Under the pieces are notes generated by a model. It did not search any database, had not been told where the DNA came from, and saw only the letters and a list, made by a program, of their open reading frames with translations. The position numbers and the translations under genes are program-made. A DNA stretch of 64,000 bases from Halarcobacter anaerophilus (GTDB lineage: Bacteria; Campylobacterota; Campylobacteria; Campylobacterales; Arcobacteraceae). Below, in pieces: positions 55,619 to 64,000 of the stretch. The stretch spans positions 2,046,001 through 2,110,000 of the forward strand of contig NZ_CP041070.1 of the NCBI RefSeq assembly GCF_006459125.1. Direction: 5' to 3'. How positions within the stretch are numbered: position 1 is the stretch's first letter; each line of letters opens with the position of its first letter.

Positions 55619-57388
55619 TTAATCTTTATATTTATTTCTTATTTCTACTATTTTATTCATATTTTTAAATAGTAGATCTACAAGTTTAGGTTCAAACTCT
55701 TTACCTGCTTTTTCACGCATATACTCTTTTATCTCTTCTAAATCCCAACTTTTTTTATAACATCGTTTACTGCTTAAAGCATCAAAAACATCGGCAACAG
55801 CCGTTATTCTTCCGAAAACATGAATCTCTTTGCCTTTTAAGTTGTTTGGATATCCTGTTCCGTCCCATTTTTCATGATGTTCATGGGCTACTATTGAAGA
55901 GCTTTTTAATATTCTTCTTTCTGAATTTTTGAACATATTAAAGCCTATTGTGGTATGGCTTTTCATAATTTCAAACTCTTCTTGCGTTAATTTATCGGGT
56001 TTATTTAAAATATAATCGGGAATTCCCACTTTTCCTATATCATGCATTGGTGAAGCCATTTTTAACAAAGTTGCCTCATCTTCACTTAAACCGTACTCTT
56101 TTGCCAGCAAATATGAATATAAAGCCACCCTTCTTACATGATTTGCAGTCTCTTTACTTCTTGATTCACCGATAGAACCTAAAGTTAAAATCAAATCTTT
56201 TTGTGTTTTTTCTATCTCCAACTGTAACTCTATAATTTTACTTACATCGTTTCCTACAGCCAAATACTCAAAAACTTCACTCTCTTCATTAAAAACAGGA
56301 GAAAAGGTAAAATCAATATATTTCTCTTTGCCTTTAAACAAAAACTTGATAACTTTTTGTTTAATATTTTTATTTACTAAAGAGTCAAAAATTTCCCCGT
56401 AGATTTCTTCATCATTTAATACTTCATCAAAACTTTTGCCTAAATATGCATTTATACTTAAATTCGATAATTTTAAAAATCTACTGTTTACGTTTGATAT
56501 TCTAAAATTTCTATCCAAATTTATCAAAATCGATGAATTATCCAAACATCTTTTATACTCGTTTAAAAGATGACTTTTACTAACTAAAGTATCTTTAAAC
56601 TCTTCTAATTCAACTTTTAAAAGTTTAGTCAAACCTTCATCATCCGTAACATCATTGGAAATACATATAAACTCTATTATTTTTTCATTACTATCTCTTA
56701 TTGGTATAACAGTAGAGTTTAATACATATTTTTTATGATTTTTCCCTTTACAAGAGTGTTTACCTTTCCAAAATTTTTTACTCTCCAATAATTTTAATAT
56801 ATCAGAAGATAAGATAGAAGATTTTTCTATGCTGTTAAAATTAAAAATTTTATCTTTCACATCTTCTAAACTAAACCCTGTTACTTTTTCATATTGAGAG
56901 TTTACAAAGGTTATTTTCCCTTCTATATTAAATTTAACGACGATTGTACTCTCATCTATCGCTTCTTTATACTGTTTTAAAATCTTTTTTGATTCTAAAG
57001 CTTCAATTTTTTCACATATCGCATAGATTTTTTCAATTAAGATATCCAACTCTATTGGTTTTAAAAGATAACTGTCTATATTAAGTTCTATTGCTTTTAT
57101 TAAACACTGCGTTTCCGTTCTTGCCGTAGTTAAGATAATAGGAGTATTGCTGTTTATCTCTTTTATCTTTTCAGACATTCTTAAACCGTCTACAATAGGC
57201 ATATTAATATCACTGATTACCAAATCTATACTCTTTTTTGAAAAAGTGTCAAGAGCCTCTTGCCCATTTAAACAAAGATATACATTATTAAAGACTCTAT
57301 TTAAAAATTTTACAAGTTTTGTTGCAGCTTCAAACTCATCTTCAACATATAAAATGTTTAATCTTTTTAAAAACTCTTTATTTACCAT
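55619..57388 (-). CDS. Response regulator with two PAS domains and HD-GYP output
   Basis: 589 residues. Receiver: NILYVEDEFEA, Asp60 in LVISDINMP, Lys110 in LLKPIE. PAS1 (about 143-255) and PAS2 (about 280-395) follow. The output is HD-GYP: NHVRRVALYSYLLA, MHDIGKVGIPDYILNKP, VAHEHHEKWDGTGYP, GRITAVADVFDALSSKR. HD-GYP proteins hydrolyse cyclic di-GMP, controlling motility and surface attachment. Minus-strand -10 box TATAAT (57406-57411) and AAAGGA lie just before the ATG. It leads the three-gene kinase operon. Confidence 0.93.
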   Translation of the reverse strand: MVNKEFLKRLNILYVEDEFEAATKLVKFLNRVFNNVYLCLNGQEALDTFSKKSIDLVISDINMPIVDGLRMSEKIKEINSNTPIILTTARTETQCLIKAIELNIDSYLLKPIELDILIEKIYAICEKIEALESKKILKQYKEAIDESTIVVKFNIEGKITFVNSQYEKVTGFSLEDVKDKIFNFNSIEKSSILSSDILKLLESKKFWKGKHSCKGKNHKKYVLNSTVIPIRDSNEKIIEFICISNDVTDDEGLTKLLKVELEEFKDTLVSKSHLLNEYKRCLDNSSILINLDRNFRISNVNSRFLKLSNLSINAYLGKSFDEVLNDEEIYGEIFDSLVNKNIKQKVIKFLFKGKEKYIDFTFSPVFNEESEVFEYLAVGNDVSKIIELQLEIEKTQKDLILTLGSIGESRSKETANHVRRVALYSYLLAKEYGLSEDEATLLKMASPMHDIGKVGIPDYILNKPDKLTQEEFEIMKSHTTIGFNMFKNSERRILKSSSIVAHEHHEKWDGTGYPNNLKGKEIHVFGRITAVADVFDALSSKRCYKKSWDLEEIKEYMREKAGKEFEPKLVDLLFKNMNKIVEIRNKYKD

Positions 57389-57405
57389 TTCAAATCCTTT
57401 GCCGA

Positions 57406-57411
57406 ATTATA
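57406..57411 (-). promoter_or_regulatory. -10 box of the HD-GYP operon
   Basis: TATAAT (minus) with the ATG at 57388; the leader is only about 10-12 bases, enough for the AAAGGA. Confidence 0.5.
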
Positions 57412-57481
57412 ACTACAAAAGGTATTTAAAAAGTATTTTTTTTAAATGAAAGAATAGTACTTTTGAAATATTGTTTGTTGT

Positions 57482-57487
57482 TATAAT
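57482..57487 (+). promoter_or_regulatory. -10 box of the plus-strand regulator genes
   Basis: TATAAT on the plus strand with AAGGAGG at 57498-57504 and the ATG at 57510. Supports the short start of the following gene. Confidence 0.55.
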
Positions 57488-57509
57488 TCTCAAAAATAAG
57501 GAGGTTATC

Positions 57510-58190
57510 ATGACAATGAAAATGGATGCTTGTGAATTTTTAAAAGAAAAATCTATTTTAATATTGAGTTTCGATAAAGCCATAAGTAATAGAATAGAGA
57601 ACTCTTTGAGACCATATTCAACAAAAGTGGAAGTTTTAAGAATAATTCCTAATTATCTTAATATTTCAAAATATGATCTAATCATTATTGATTTAGAGTA
57701 TTATGAAAAAAGAGAGTTGATTAAAACATTTTCAAACGATTATTATAATACGCCTATAATTTTCCTGATATCAAAACTTGAAAATATTGATTTGAACAAC
57801 TTTAGTAATATTTGTATCAAAAATATTCTATTAAAAGATGATAATTTAAAGAATATCTCTATTTATATTCAAATTATTTTACAAAAAAAAGACAAAATAA
57901 TTTTTAAAAACGGATATTCTTATTTGTTAAAAGAGAATCGTTTTTATTTCAAAAACAGTGAAGTTCCTTTAACAAAACTTGAGATTAAACTTTTTGAATA
58001 TTTGATAAAGAATATTAATAGAACCATAGATTATCAGGAGTTGGTATCTAATGTCTGGGATGATAAAAGTTGTACTATCTACAGTATTAGAAACGTAGTA
58101 AATAAAATAAGAGAAAAATCATATTATGAGATTATTAGTAACATTTCAAAAAAGGGATATACTATTAATAATGACTATATTTATATTTAA
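57510..58190 (+). CDS. OmpR-type winged-helix regulator with degenerate receiver
   Basis: 226 residues from ATG 57510 (AAGGAGG ribosome site); the earlier in-frame start at 57471 is before the -10 box. The C-terminal winged helix is intact: VPLTKLEIKLFEYLIKNINRTIDYQELVSNVWD, SIRNVVNKIREKS and SNISKKGYTI. The N-terminal 115 residues keep receiver topology and an Asp in LIIIDLEYYE. The acidic pair at strand 1 is replaced by ILSFDKA, and the Thr/Lys switch residues are unclear. It may respond without phosphorylation or through protein contact. Confidence 0.8.
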   Translation: MTMKMDACEFLKEKSILILSFDKAISNRIENSLRPYSTKVEVLRIIPNYLNISKYDLIIIDLEYYEKRELIKTFSNDYYNTPIIFLISKLENIDLNNFSNICIKNILLKDDNLKNISIYIQIILQKKDKIIFKNGYSYLLKENRFYFKNSEVPLTKLEIKLFEYLIKNINRTIDYQELVSNVWDDKSCTIYSIRNVVNKIREKSYYEIISNISKKGYTINNDYIYI

Positions 58191-58239
58191 AAAATTATGG
58201 TATTATTATTGTAATACCTTTTTTAGTAGAATATATATT

Positions 58240-58974
58240 ATGGAAAAAATTGAAGATTATGAAAAAAACATTAGAATACTGTTAGTTGAAGATGATTATC
58301 TGACTCAAGTAAAATTAGTAAAGATTTTAAACAGGGTTTATGATGATATTGTAGTTGCAAAAAACGGTGAAGAGGCTTTAACTATTTTTAAAGCCTATCA
58401 CTCACAAAATAAATCTTTTGATTTAGTAGTAAGTGATATTAATATGCCTATTATGAATGGAATTAATCTCCTTGAAAACATAAGGCAGATAGATGAACTT
58501 CTACCTTTTATTTTCGTAACCGCAAGATTGGATTTAGAGACTCTTCTACAAGTTGTAAAACTTGATATTGACGATTATATTCTAAAACCTATTGAAATAG
58601 AACCTCTTTTAAAAAGTATAGAAAAGACTATGAGAAAAAGTCTAAAAAGAAAAGAGAATCTAAATATATCTCAGAAACTCTGTTTAAGTGATGATTTGTA
58701 TTGGGACAGTATAGAAAAATATATTTATAAAGATGAAAAACAAGTTAAATTAACAAAAAAAGAGATTATGTTTTTAGATATTTTATGTAGAAGAATCAAT
58801 CAAGTTGTAAACACTGAAGATATCGTATATACTCTTTGGGAAGATGATATTGAAGTAGATTCGAATATAGCAAATCTTAAAAATCTAATCTCAAGAATCA
58901 GAGTTAAAATACCTAATCTGAATATAGAAAACGTATATGGTTTAGGATATAAATTAAGGATGAAGCATGAATGA
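58240..58974 (+). CDS. OmpR-family response regulator
   Basis: 244 residues from ATG 58240. The open frame runs 38 codons upstream through the end of the previous gene, but those residues are not receiver-like. Receiver: IRILLVEDDYLTQ, phosphoacceptor Asp66 in LVVSDINMPIMNG, Lys in ILKPIEIE. Winged helix: VKLTKKEIMFLDILCRRINQVVNTEDIVYTLW, NLKNLISRIRVKIP and NVYGLGYKL. A candidate for binding the direct repeats at the dctP promoters, but that link is only inferred. It overlaps the next gene by eight bases. Confidence 0.9.
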   Translation: MEKIEDYEKNIRILLVEDDYLTQVKLVKILNRVYDDIVVAKNGEEALTIFKAYHSQNKSFDLVVSDINMPIMNGINLLENIRQIDELLPFIFVTARLDLETLLQVVKLDIDDYILKPIEIEPLLKSIEKTMRKSLKRKENLNISQKLCLSDDLYWDSIEKYIYKDEKQVKLTKKEIMFLDILCRRINQVVNTEDIVYTLWEDDIEVDSNIANLKNLISRIRVKIPNLNIENVYGLGYKLRMKHE

Positions 58975-60241
58975 AATTGATACATCAACTTTTAAAGTTC
59001 TTTATATTGAAGACGAAGATTTAGCAAGAGAAAAATTCGGTAAATTTTTAAAAAGAAGATTCGGAGAAGTAGTTCTTTGTGAAAACGGTGTCGAAGGTTT
59101 TATGAAATTTCAGGAAAGTTTCACGAAAAATGAAAAATTCGATTTGATTTTAAGTGATATAAATATGCCTAAAATGGATGGCTTAGAGGTTTTAGAAAAT
59201 ATTAGAAAATATGACAAAGAGATTCCCGTAATATTTTTAACGGCAAGATCAGAATCTGAACAAATGTTAAAAGCTATAAATCTTCATGTGGAGAGTTATA
59301 TATTAAAACCCCTTGATTTTGATATGGTAAATGAAAAACTTGATAAAGTTTGCAAAGATATCTATTATAAAAAAATGTTTATAAAACAAGAACAAGAGAT
59401 GAAAAATTATATAGATGTTTTAGATCAAGAAGCACTTGTTTCAAAAACAGACGCAAAAGGAGTTATAACTTTTGTTAATAACGGATTTTGTGAAGTTTCA
59501 GGTTACTCAAGAGAGGAGTTAATAGGAAAACCTCATAATATAGTAAGACATCCCGATGTTCCCAAAGATTTTTTTAAAGAGATGTGGGAAACTATAAAAG
59601 CGGGTAAAATCTGGACAGGAATTCACAAAAATCTGGCAAAAGACGGATCCACATACTTTATTAACTCAAAAATCTTTCCTATTTTTGAATTAGGAGGAAA
59701 CAACGTAAAAGAGTATATGTCCGTAAGATTTTTGGTTACCGATTTGGAACAACAAAAAAGAGAAAGCCATAAAAACTATTTAAGCCAGCTTACAAATTAT
59801 AAAAAAAATCTGAATGTTATAAATAAAGAAAAAGAGACTTTAGAAAAAACGATTCAAGAACTTGAGTTCTCAATTTCCGCTTTAAATGAGAAGTATAAAG
59901 TAAGTGAAATGAAAAGAAAAGAGTTACACTCTCAATTAGAAGCTTATGAAAAAAACAATTTAGAGTATAATAAAATCGATTTAATGACAAAAAGAGACAA
60001 AACCAAACAGTTTGAAGAGATATATAAATCTTATAACCTTATAAAAGGGAAATTAAACAGAGTAGAAAAAGAGTTAAAAGAGAAAGAAAAACAGTATCAA
60101 AGCAAAGTTGAACAAATCGATGACTTCGTATCAAGAGAGATAAAACTAAATAAAAGAATCTCAGATTTAAAAGATTTAGTAACAAATCTTCAAAAAGAGA
60201 ATACTCAAGTTTTGAAAAACAAATCAATACTTCCTTTTTAA
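58967..60241 (+). CDS. Receiver-PAS-coiled-coil signalling protein
   Basis: 424 residues. Receiver: VLYIEDEDLAREK, Asp64 in LILSDINMPKMDG, Lys in ILKPLD. The PAS (about 150-265) has NNGFCEVSGYSREEL and GKPHNIVRHPDVPKDFFKEMWETI, the Aer-type flavin-binding PAS motif that reports redox or oxygen state. From 268 to 415 it is a continuous charged coiled coil. No kinase, cyclase or DNA-binding output is present, so it may act as an adaptor or scaffold. It follows the response regulator with overlapping ends and ends 1 base from the convergent Cache kinase. Confidence 0.88.
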   Translation: MNEIDTSTFKVLYIEDEDLAREKFGKFLKRRFGEVVLCENGVEGFMKFQESFTKNEKFDLILSDINMPKMDGLEVLENIRKYDKEIPVIFLTARSESEQMLKAINLHVESYILKPLDFDMVNEKLDKVCKDIYYKKMFIKQEQEMKNYIDVLDQEALVSKTDAKGVITFVNNGFCEVSGYSREELIGKPHNIVRHPDVPKDFFKEMWETIKAGKIWTGIHKNLAKDGSTYFINSKIFPIFELGGNNVKEYMSVRFLVTDLEQQKRESHKNYLSQLTNYKKNLNVINKEKETLEKTIQELEFSISALNEKYKVSEMKRKELHSQLEAYEKNNLEYNKIDLMTKRDKTKQFEEIYKSYNLIKGKLNRVEKELKEKEKQYQSKVEQIDDFVSREIKLNKRISDLKDLVTNLQKENTQVLKNKSILPF

Positions 60242-60242
60242 T

Positions 60243-61829
60243 CTATTTAGGCAAGATTATTTCAAATCTTGCTCCAGCTTTCCCCTCTTTTACTTTTAAT
60301 TCCCCTTTCATATTTTTTTCAACAATAATTTTTGACATATAAAGCCCTATTCCTGTACCGTCACTGCCATTTTTTGTCGTAAAATAGGGTTCGAAAATTT
60401 TGCTTTTGGGCTCTACTTTTATACCTCCGCCGTTATCTTCTACGATTATAATTATATTTTCGTCTACCTCTTTACTATCTATTTTTATCCAGGGTTTTTT
60501 TATTTTGTTTTTTATTAGAATATCTTTTGCATTTGTAATAATATTTAAAATAACCTGTTCAAACTCATTTAAATAGGTATTCAACTTTAGATTATTATCT
60601 ATACAAATTGTAATACTAATTCTATTGTTTGATAAAGAACTTGAAACTATAGTCATAATAGAATCCATTGCTGTTTTTAAACTAAATTGCTCTTTTGCTT
60701 TTTTAGGCATAAAAAAGTTTCTAAAATCATCTATAGTATGAGACATATATTCTAAAACCCTGTCTGCCTCTTTTGATTTTTTTTTCATTAACTCTTCATC
60801 AAGCTGCCCCATATTGTATTTGAATTTTATAAACATAAGTATTGTAGAAAGCTCCGACAAAGGTTGTCTCCATTGATGGGCAATATTTGAGATCATCTCT
60901 CCTAAAGCAATAAATCTTGATTTTTGTACCAGCAACTGTTCATGTTCTCTGTTTTTTTCTATCTCCTGCTCTACTCTTTTTTCCAAAGTCTCATTTAACT
61001 CTTTTAATTCCTGAGATTTTGAGTGAACACTCTCTTGATAACTTTTTAAAACCTCATCGATTTTTTGTGAGATTAAAATAGAGATTACTATTGCCATAGA
61101 AAGGAAAAGTAAAAAAAGAAGAATATTTTGGAAAACTTGGTTTTGAACTCTTTTTTTCAGATGCTCTTTGTTTATCGCAATCTCTTTTTCTATATCATCA
61201 ACATAAACTCCCACGGCAATAACCCAATTCCATCTTTTAAAATATCTAAAATAAGAAAGCTTCATTTTAGCTTCATTGGTATAAACTTTATTATAAGTAT
61301 ATTTAGTAAAAGATTCACCCTTTTGTCTTATATCTTTTAAAAAAGCTTCTCTAAATTTTTTGCCGTTGCTGTCTTTATAGTTTGTTGAGATAGGTTTTCC
61401 CAAAAGATCGGGTCTGTTTGGATTTACCAAAAGTTTTGCAAAATTATCTCCTCCTTGCATATTCATAATTTGATATACGAAAATATAGTTGCTTTTATCT
61501 CTGTTAAATTTTATATTATTTAGAAGTCTTACGGTATCTGCTTTTAACTCCCTTTCATCTTCGTCACTTTTAGTTGCATTATAATTTATAATATCAATAA
61601 TAGTGTTAATCTCTTTTTTCAAAGCACTTTTTTGATCATCATATTGATCTTGGACAAATTTTTCCATCTGAATTTCAAAATCTTCATAAGTATTTTTTAC
61701 ATAAAAATAAGAGATTAGAAAAATCATTGTAGTCATAATGATTATAAAAATGTAGATTATCATTTTTGAGATATTTTTTTCGCTAATAAACTTCACTTCA
61801 ACTTCCGTAAAATGGATTTTTGTTATCAT
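60243..61829 (-). CDS. Membrane histidine kinase with Cache sensor domain
   Basis: 528 residues. TM1 (about 23-43) and TM2 (about 236-255) flank a periplasmic single-Cache domain with YIFVYQIMNMQGGDNFAKLLVNP, PNRPDLLGKPIS and RWNWVIAVGVYVDDIEKEI, typical ligand-sensing residues. A coiled linker precedes ALGEMISNIAHQWRQPLSEL with His318. The ATPase has LNIITNAKDIL, VEDNGGGIK and GTGIGLYMSKIIV. The ATG at 61829 is only 27 bases from the divergent regulator start; GTG at 61796 has a better ribosome site (GGAAG). Small organic acids are likely ligands for the family. Confidence 0.9.
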   Translation of the reverse strand: MITKIHFTEVEVKFISEKNISKMIIYIFIIIMTTMIFLISYFYVKNTYEDFEIQMEKFVQDQYDDQKSALKKEINTIIDIINYNATKSDEDERELKADTVRLLNNIKFNRDKSNYIFVYQIMNMQGGDNFAKLLVNPNRPDLLGKPISTNYKDSNGKKFREAFLKDIRQKGESFTKYTYNKVYTNEAKMKLSYFRYFKRWNWVIAVGVYVDDIEKEIAINKEHLKKRVQNQVFQNILLFLLFLSMAIVISILISQKIDEVLKSYQESVHSKSQELKELNETLEKRVEQEIEKNREHEQLLVQKSRFIALGEMISNIAHQWRQPLSELSTILMFIKFKYNMGQLDEELMKKKSKEADRVLEYMSHTIDDFRNFFMPKKAKEQFSLKTAMDSIMTIVSSSLSNNRISITICIDNNLKLNTYLNEFEQVILNIITNAKDILIKNKIKKPWIKIDSKEVDENIIIIVEDNGGGIKVEPKSKIFEPYFTTKNGSDGTGIGLYMSKIIVEKNMKGELKVKEGKAGARFEIILPK

Positions 61830-61856
61830 ACCATATCTTTAATAATAAGGCTTTAT

Positions 61857-62540
61857 ATGGATAAATCACTAATTTCTAAACTTAGTAACTTTTCCCTTTT
61901 ATATGTGGAAGATGAAGAGGGAATAAGAAATAACATATATGAAATTCTTAGACATCTATTTAAAAAGACTTTTGTCGCAAAAAATGCAAAGGAAGCATAT
62001 AATATGTATCAGTCAAATCGTCCCGATTTGATAATTACCGATATTAAAATGCCGAATGAAACAGGAATCGATTTAATAAAAAAAATCAGAAAAAGAGACA
62101 GCAAAGTAAGAGTTATAATAACTTCTGCGTACACTGATTTAGATTATATGTTAGATGCAACGGAACTGCATTTAGTAAAATATATTATAAAACCTATTAC
62201 CGAAAATAAATTAAAAGAGGCCTTTGAAGCTTTTATAAAAAGTTATGATGACTCAAAAGTTTTCAATTTAAAAGAGGGATGGCTGTTTGATGCTAGTAAA
62301 TCTATAATTCAGAATGAAGAGATTGAGTATAAATTAACAAAAAAAGAGAATCTGTTTTTAAAACTTCTTCTTAAGAAAAACAGAATAATCACTTACCAAG
62401 AGATGGAAAACGTAATTTGGAACGAAGATAATATTATGACACCAAATGCAATGAGACTCTTTATAAAAAACTTTAGAAAAAAACTTCCTTCTAATGTACT
62501 AAGAAATGTTCAAGGAACAGGATATAGATTAGTTTTATAA
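61857..62540 (+). CDS. OmpR-family response regulator
   Basis: 227 residues from ATG 61857, with AATAAGG just before it; 15 upstream codons in frame overlap the kinase gene and are dropped. Receiver: LLYVEDEEGIRN, Asp62 in LIITDIKMPNETG, switch Thr in VIITSAYTD, Lys in IIKPITE. Winged helix: YKLTKKENLFLKLLLKKNRIITYQEMENVIWN and NVQGTGYRLVL. It is divergent from the Cache kinase and is its probable partner. Together they resemble an acid-sensing two-component pair near transporter genes. It overlaps the EI24 gene end by 6 bases on the opposite strand. Confidence 0.9.
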   Translation: MDKSLISKLSNFSLLYVEDEEGIRNNIYEILRHLFKKTFVAKNAKEAYNMYQSNRPDLIITDIKMPNETGIDLIKKIRKRDSKVRVIITSAYTDLDYMLDATELHLVKYIIKPITENKLKEAFEAFIKSYDDSKVFNLKEGWLFDASKSIIQNEEIEYKLTKKENLFLKLLLKKNRIITYQEMENVIWNEDNIMTPNAMRLFIKNFRKKLPSNVLRNVQGTGYRLVL

Positions 62541-63362
62541 ATCCTGTTCGATTAACTTATTTTTATCTTCCACTTTTTTTAACTTTTCCAATTCTATAAA
62601 ATATCCATGACCTAAATATATTATAAAAAATACGGCAGAAAAAAGCATTAAAGAAGGAATCATTGATAAAAAGTAGAGTAACAAAGTTCTAAATCTAAAA
62701 GTATTTGCCTTTTTTGAGTGTATATATCTATACTCTTGTTCCGTTAAAAGTGTTGAAGCAACATCATAATTTAACATTTTATGAAAAAAGTAGTAAAAAG
62801 GCAGATTTATTGCCAAAAGATTTATAAAAGGTATAAAATACAGAGGAATAAAAAGAATAAAAAGTAAAACCATTACTATAAAACTCTTTATTGCAATAAG
62901 AACAGGACTTAAAAAAGAGCCGAATCCATTTGTTTGAATATGAGAATAGTGTCTTTTATGCAGTACATTTAAAATTGTAGGAGTTAAAAAACCTATAATA
63001 ATCACAGTCAAAAAGACAGAAAACATCATAATAAAAATTGTTCCCACAGTATATATTAAAAAGCCTACTAACCATGAGGTAATAGAGTATTTAAATAAAA
63101 ATGCCATTAAAGAGGTAATCCAGATAAAGTAAAAAGGTGCTTCTTCATCTATCATAACATTTTGCCCGTTTTGAGTCTGTTCGATATATATTTGCAAGGA
63201 ATCAAACCCGTAACCTGCTGCCGTATAAAACATTACTAACATAATAATCAAAGTAAAAACAAGAGGTAAAAGTGCAATCTTAAGCATAGGTTTCGTAAAA
63301 AAATCTTTTATACTTAAAATAATTACTTCTCCTTCTAACATTTCAGAATTCTTCTTAGTCAA
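62535..63362 (-). CDS. EI24-domain (CysZ-like) membrane protein
   Basis: 275 residues. Four to five membrane helices (about 28-48, 68-88, 95-120, 155-180, 230-255) match the EI24/CysZ layout. SIKDFFTKPMLKIALLPLV at the N-terminus and NLPFYYFFHKMLNYDVAS further on are the family's conserved stretches. The CysZ branch moves sulfate or small anions; other members have unknown roles. Placed by homology only; the name does not prove transport. It overlaps the radical SAM gene by eight bases and ends tail to tail with the response regulator. Confidence 0.8.
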   Translation of the reverse strand: MTKKNSEMLEGEVIILSIKDFFTKPMLKIALLPLVFTLIIMLVMFYTAAGYGFDSLQIYIEQTQNGQNVMIDEEAPFYFIWITSLMAFLFKYSITSWLVGFLIYTVGTIFIMMFSVFLTVIIIGFLTPTILNVLHKRHYSHIQTNGFGSFLSPVLIAIKSFIVMVLLFILFIPLYFIPFINLLAINLPFYYFFHKMLNYDVASTLLTEQEYRYIHSKKANTFRFRTLLLYFLSMIPSLMLFSAVFFIIYLGHGYFIELEKLKKVEDKNKLIEQDL

Positions 63363-64000
63363 ATCTTCTCCTATAACTGCATTTTTGGCAAAGTTCTTCT
63401 ACTACTTCACCTTTTTTAAACCCTTTTTGTATATCTAAAACTCTTTTTGAATTTAGAATATCAAGCAGACTCTCTTTTTGTAAATTTCCTAAATCTATAA
63501 TACCATCTTTATCCAAACAACAAGGTATCACTTTTCCGCTACTTAAAATCCCAAAATGAGAGTCCAAACCGTAACAAAAACCCTTTTTTGATACAAACTC
63601 GTTTTTTAAACTAGGCCATTGAAAATAATCGTCAAAATTTAGAAATACCATTCTTGCAACTCTTATATTTTTCGGTCTGTTTTGATAAACTTCATCAATA
63701 TCAATACTGCTTTGAAATCTTTTGTTTATTCTTAAAAAAACCTCTTTATTAAACTCTTTTGCACTTTTAGAATCATCTAAATTCCAGATTCTAAGATTTA
63801 TAAAAAAGTGTTGCTTCTTTTTTACTGCATACTCTATAAAATCCAAAATTGGATTTAAATATTCATCCAAACTTTTTTTATGGGAGTTTGCATTATATGA
63901 GTTTATTGAAAAATTTATCTGCTTTATTGCCCTATTCATCAAAATATCAAAATGTTTATTTTCCAAATTATTTGCAGTTGTCGTAATATTTACTTTTAAA
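63355..64000 (-). CDS. Radical SAM/SPASM protein, 5' end missing (window edge)
   Basis: The frame runs without a stop from 63355 to the right window edge; the start lies outside. Visible residues begin VNITTTANNLENKHFDILM and NRAIKQINFSINSYNANS, the strand-5/6 part of radical SAM barrels. The C-terminal part has GFCYGLDSHFGILSSGKVIPCC and LCQKCSYRRRF, an SPASM-type Fe-S domain with paired cysteines. The first radical SAM CxxxCxxC is beyond the window. It would modify a peptide or metabolite; no substrate hint is visible. The EI24 gene follows with an 8-base overlap. Confidence 0.82.
   Translation of the reverse strand, partial: LKVNITTTANNLENKHFDILMNRAIKQINFSINSYNANSHKKSLDEYLNPILDFIEYAVKKKQHFFINLRIWNLDDSKSAKEFNKEVFLRINKRFQSSIDIDEVYQNRPKNIRVARMVFLNFDDYFQWPSLKNEFVSKKGFCYGLDSHFGILSSGKVIPCCLDKDGIIDLGNLQKESLLDILNSKRVLDIQKGFKKGEVVEELCQKCSYRRRFD

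Overview
This 64 kb window is strongly AT-rich. It encodes a dense mix of surface-glycan, nitrogen-assimilation, TRAP-transport and two-component genes that points to a member of the Campylobacterota (epsilonproteobacteria), most likely an Arcobacter-type organism. The indications are the waaC/lpxL/waaF core-lipid A locus, TTG and GTG starts mixed with ATG, GltBD, DctPQM, many Cache- and receiver-based signalling proteins, and the Aer-like PAS. The genus call is an inference from gene content and codon style, not from a marker gene. No tRNA, rRNA, CRISPR array or insertion sequence was seen. No intergenic gap exceeds about 220 bases.

Region 1 (1-15.2 kb, minus strand) is a Wzx/Wzy-type O-antigen or capsule cluster. 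In transcription order it has UDP-glucose dehydrogenase, Wzz, WecB and WecC (UDP-ManNAcA), Wzx flippase, aldo/keto reductase, an FrhB-like ferredoxin protein fused to a hexapeptide acetyltransferase, a polysaccharide pyruvyl transferase and a GT25. It continues with a broken 3' piece of a short-chain dehydrogenase, Wzy-like polymerase, a glucuronyl C5-epimerase-like protein, a GT4 and an AAC(3)-like acetyltransferase cut by the window edge. The predicted glycan is acidic and heavily decorated (uronic acids, possible C5 epimerisation, pyruvate, acetyl groups).

Region 2 (15.3-40.7 kb) is the lipid A / core (LOS) locus: CysQ, WaaF, three more GT9 heptosyltransferase-family proteins including WaaC, five GT4/GT2 transferases, WaaL-like ligase, LpxL, DgkA, an LTA-synthase/MdoB-like phosphotransferase, two LPS-kinase-like proteins and an MBOAT/SGNH acylation pair. 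It also has a TIM-barrel glycosidase-like membrane protein and three YrbL-family proteins, one fused to a thymidylate-kinase-like P-loop domain. A plus-strand island (28.0-31.4 kb) adds a GT4, UDP-glucuronate 4-epimerase and a UDP-HexNAc dehydrogenase. Ppx/GppA and a dicluster ferredoxin close the operon.

Region 3 (41.0-52.7 kb) is metabolic: glutamate synthase gltBD (minus), a divergent TRAP transporter operon with two tandem dctP genes (one Sec-exported, one a lipoprotein) plus dctQ and dctM, then divergent mntP and zupT metal transporters. Both dctP promoters carry the same 11-bp-period direct repeat at an identical distance from the -10 box, which looks like an OmpR-family operator.

Region 4 (52.7-64 kb) is a signalling island. 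It holds a small orphan gene, three histidine kinases, an HD-GYP response regulator with two PAS domains, three winged-helix regulators (one with a degenerate receiver) and a receiver-PAS-coiled-coil protein. It ends in an EI24 membrane protein and the 3' part of a radical SAM/SPASM gene.
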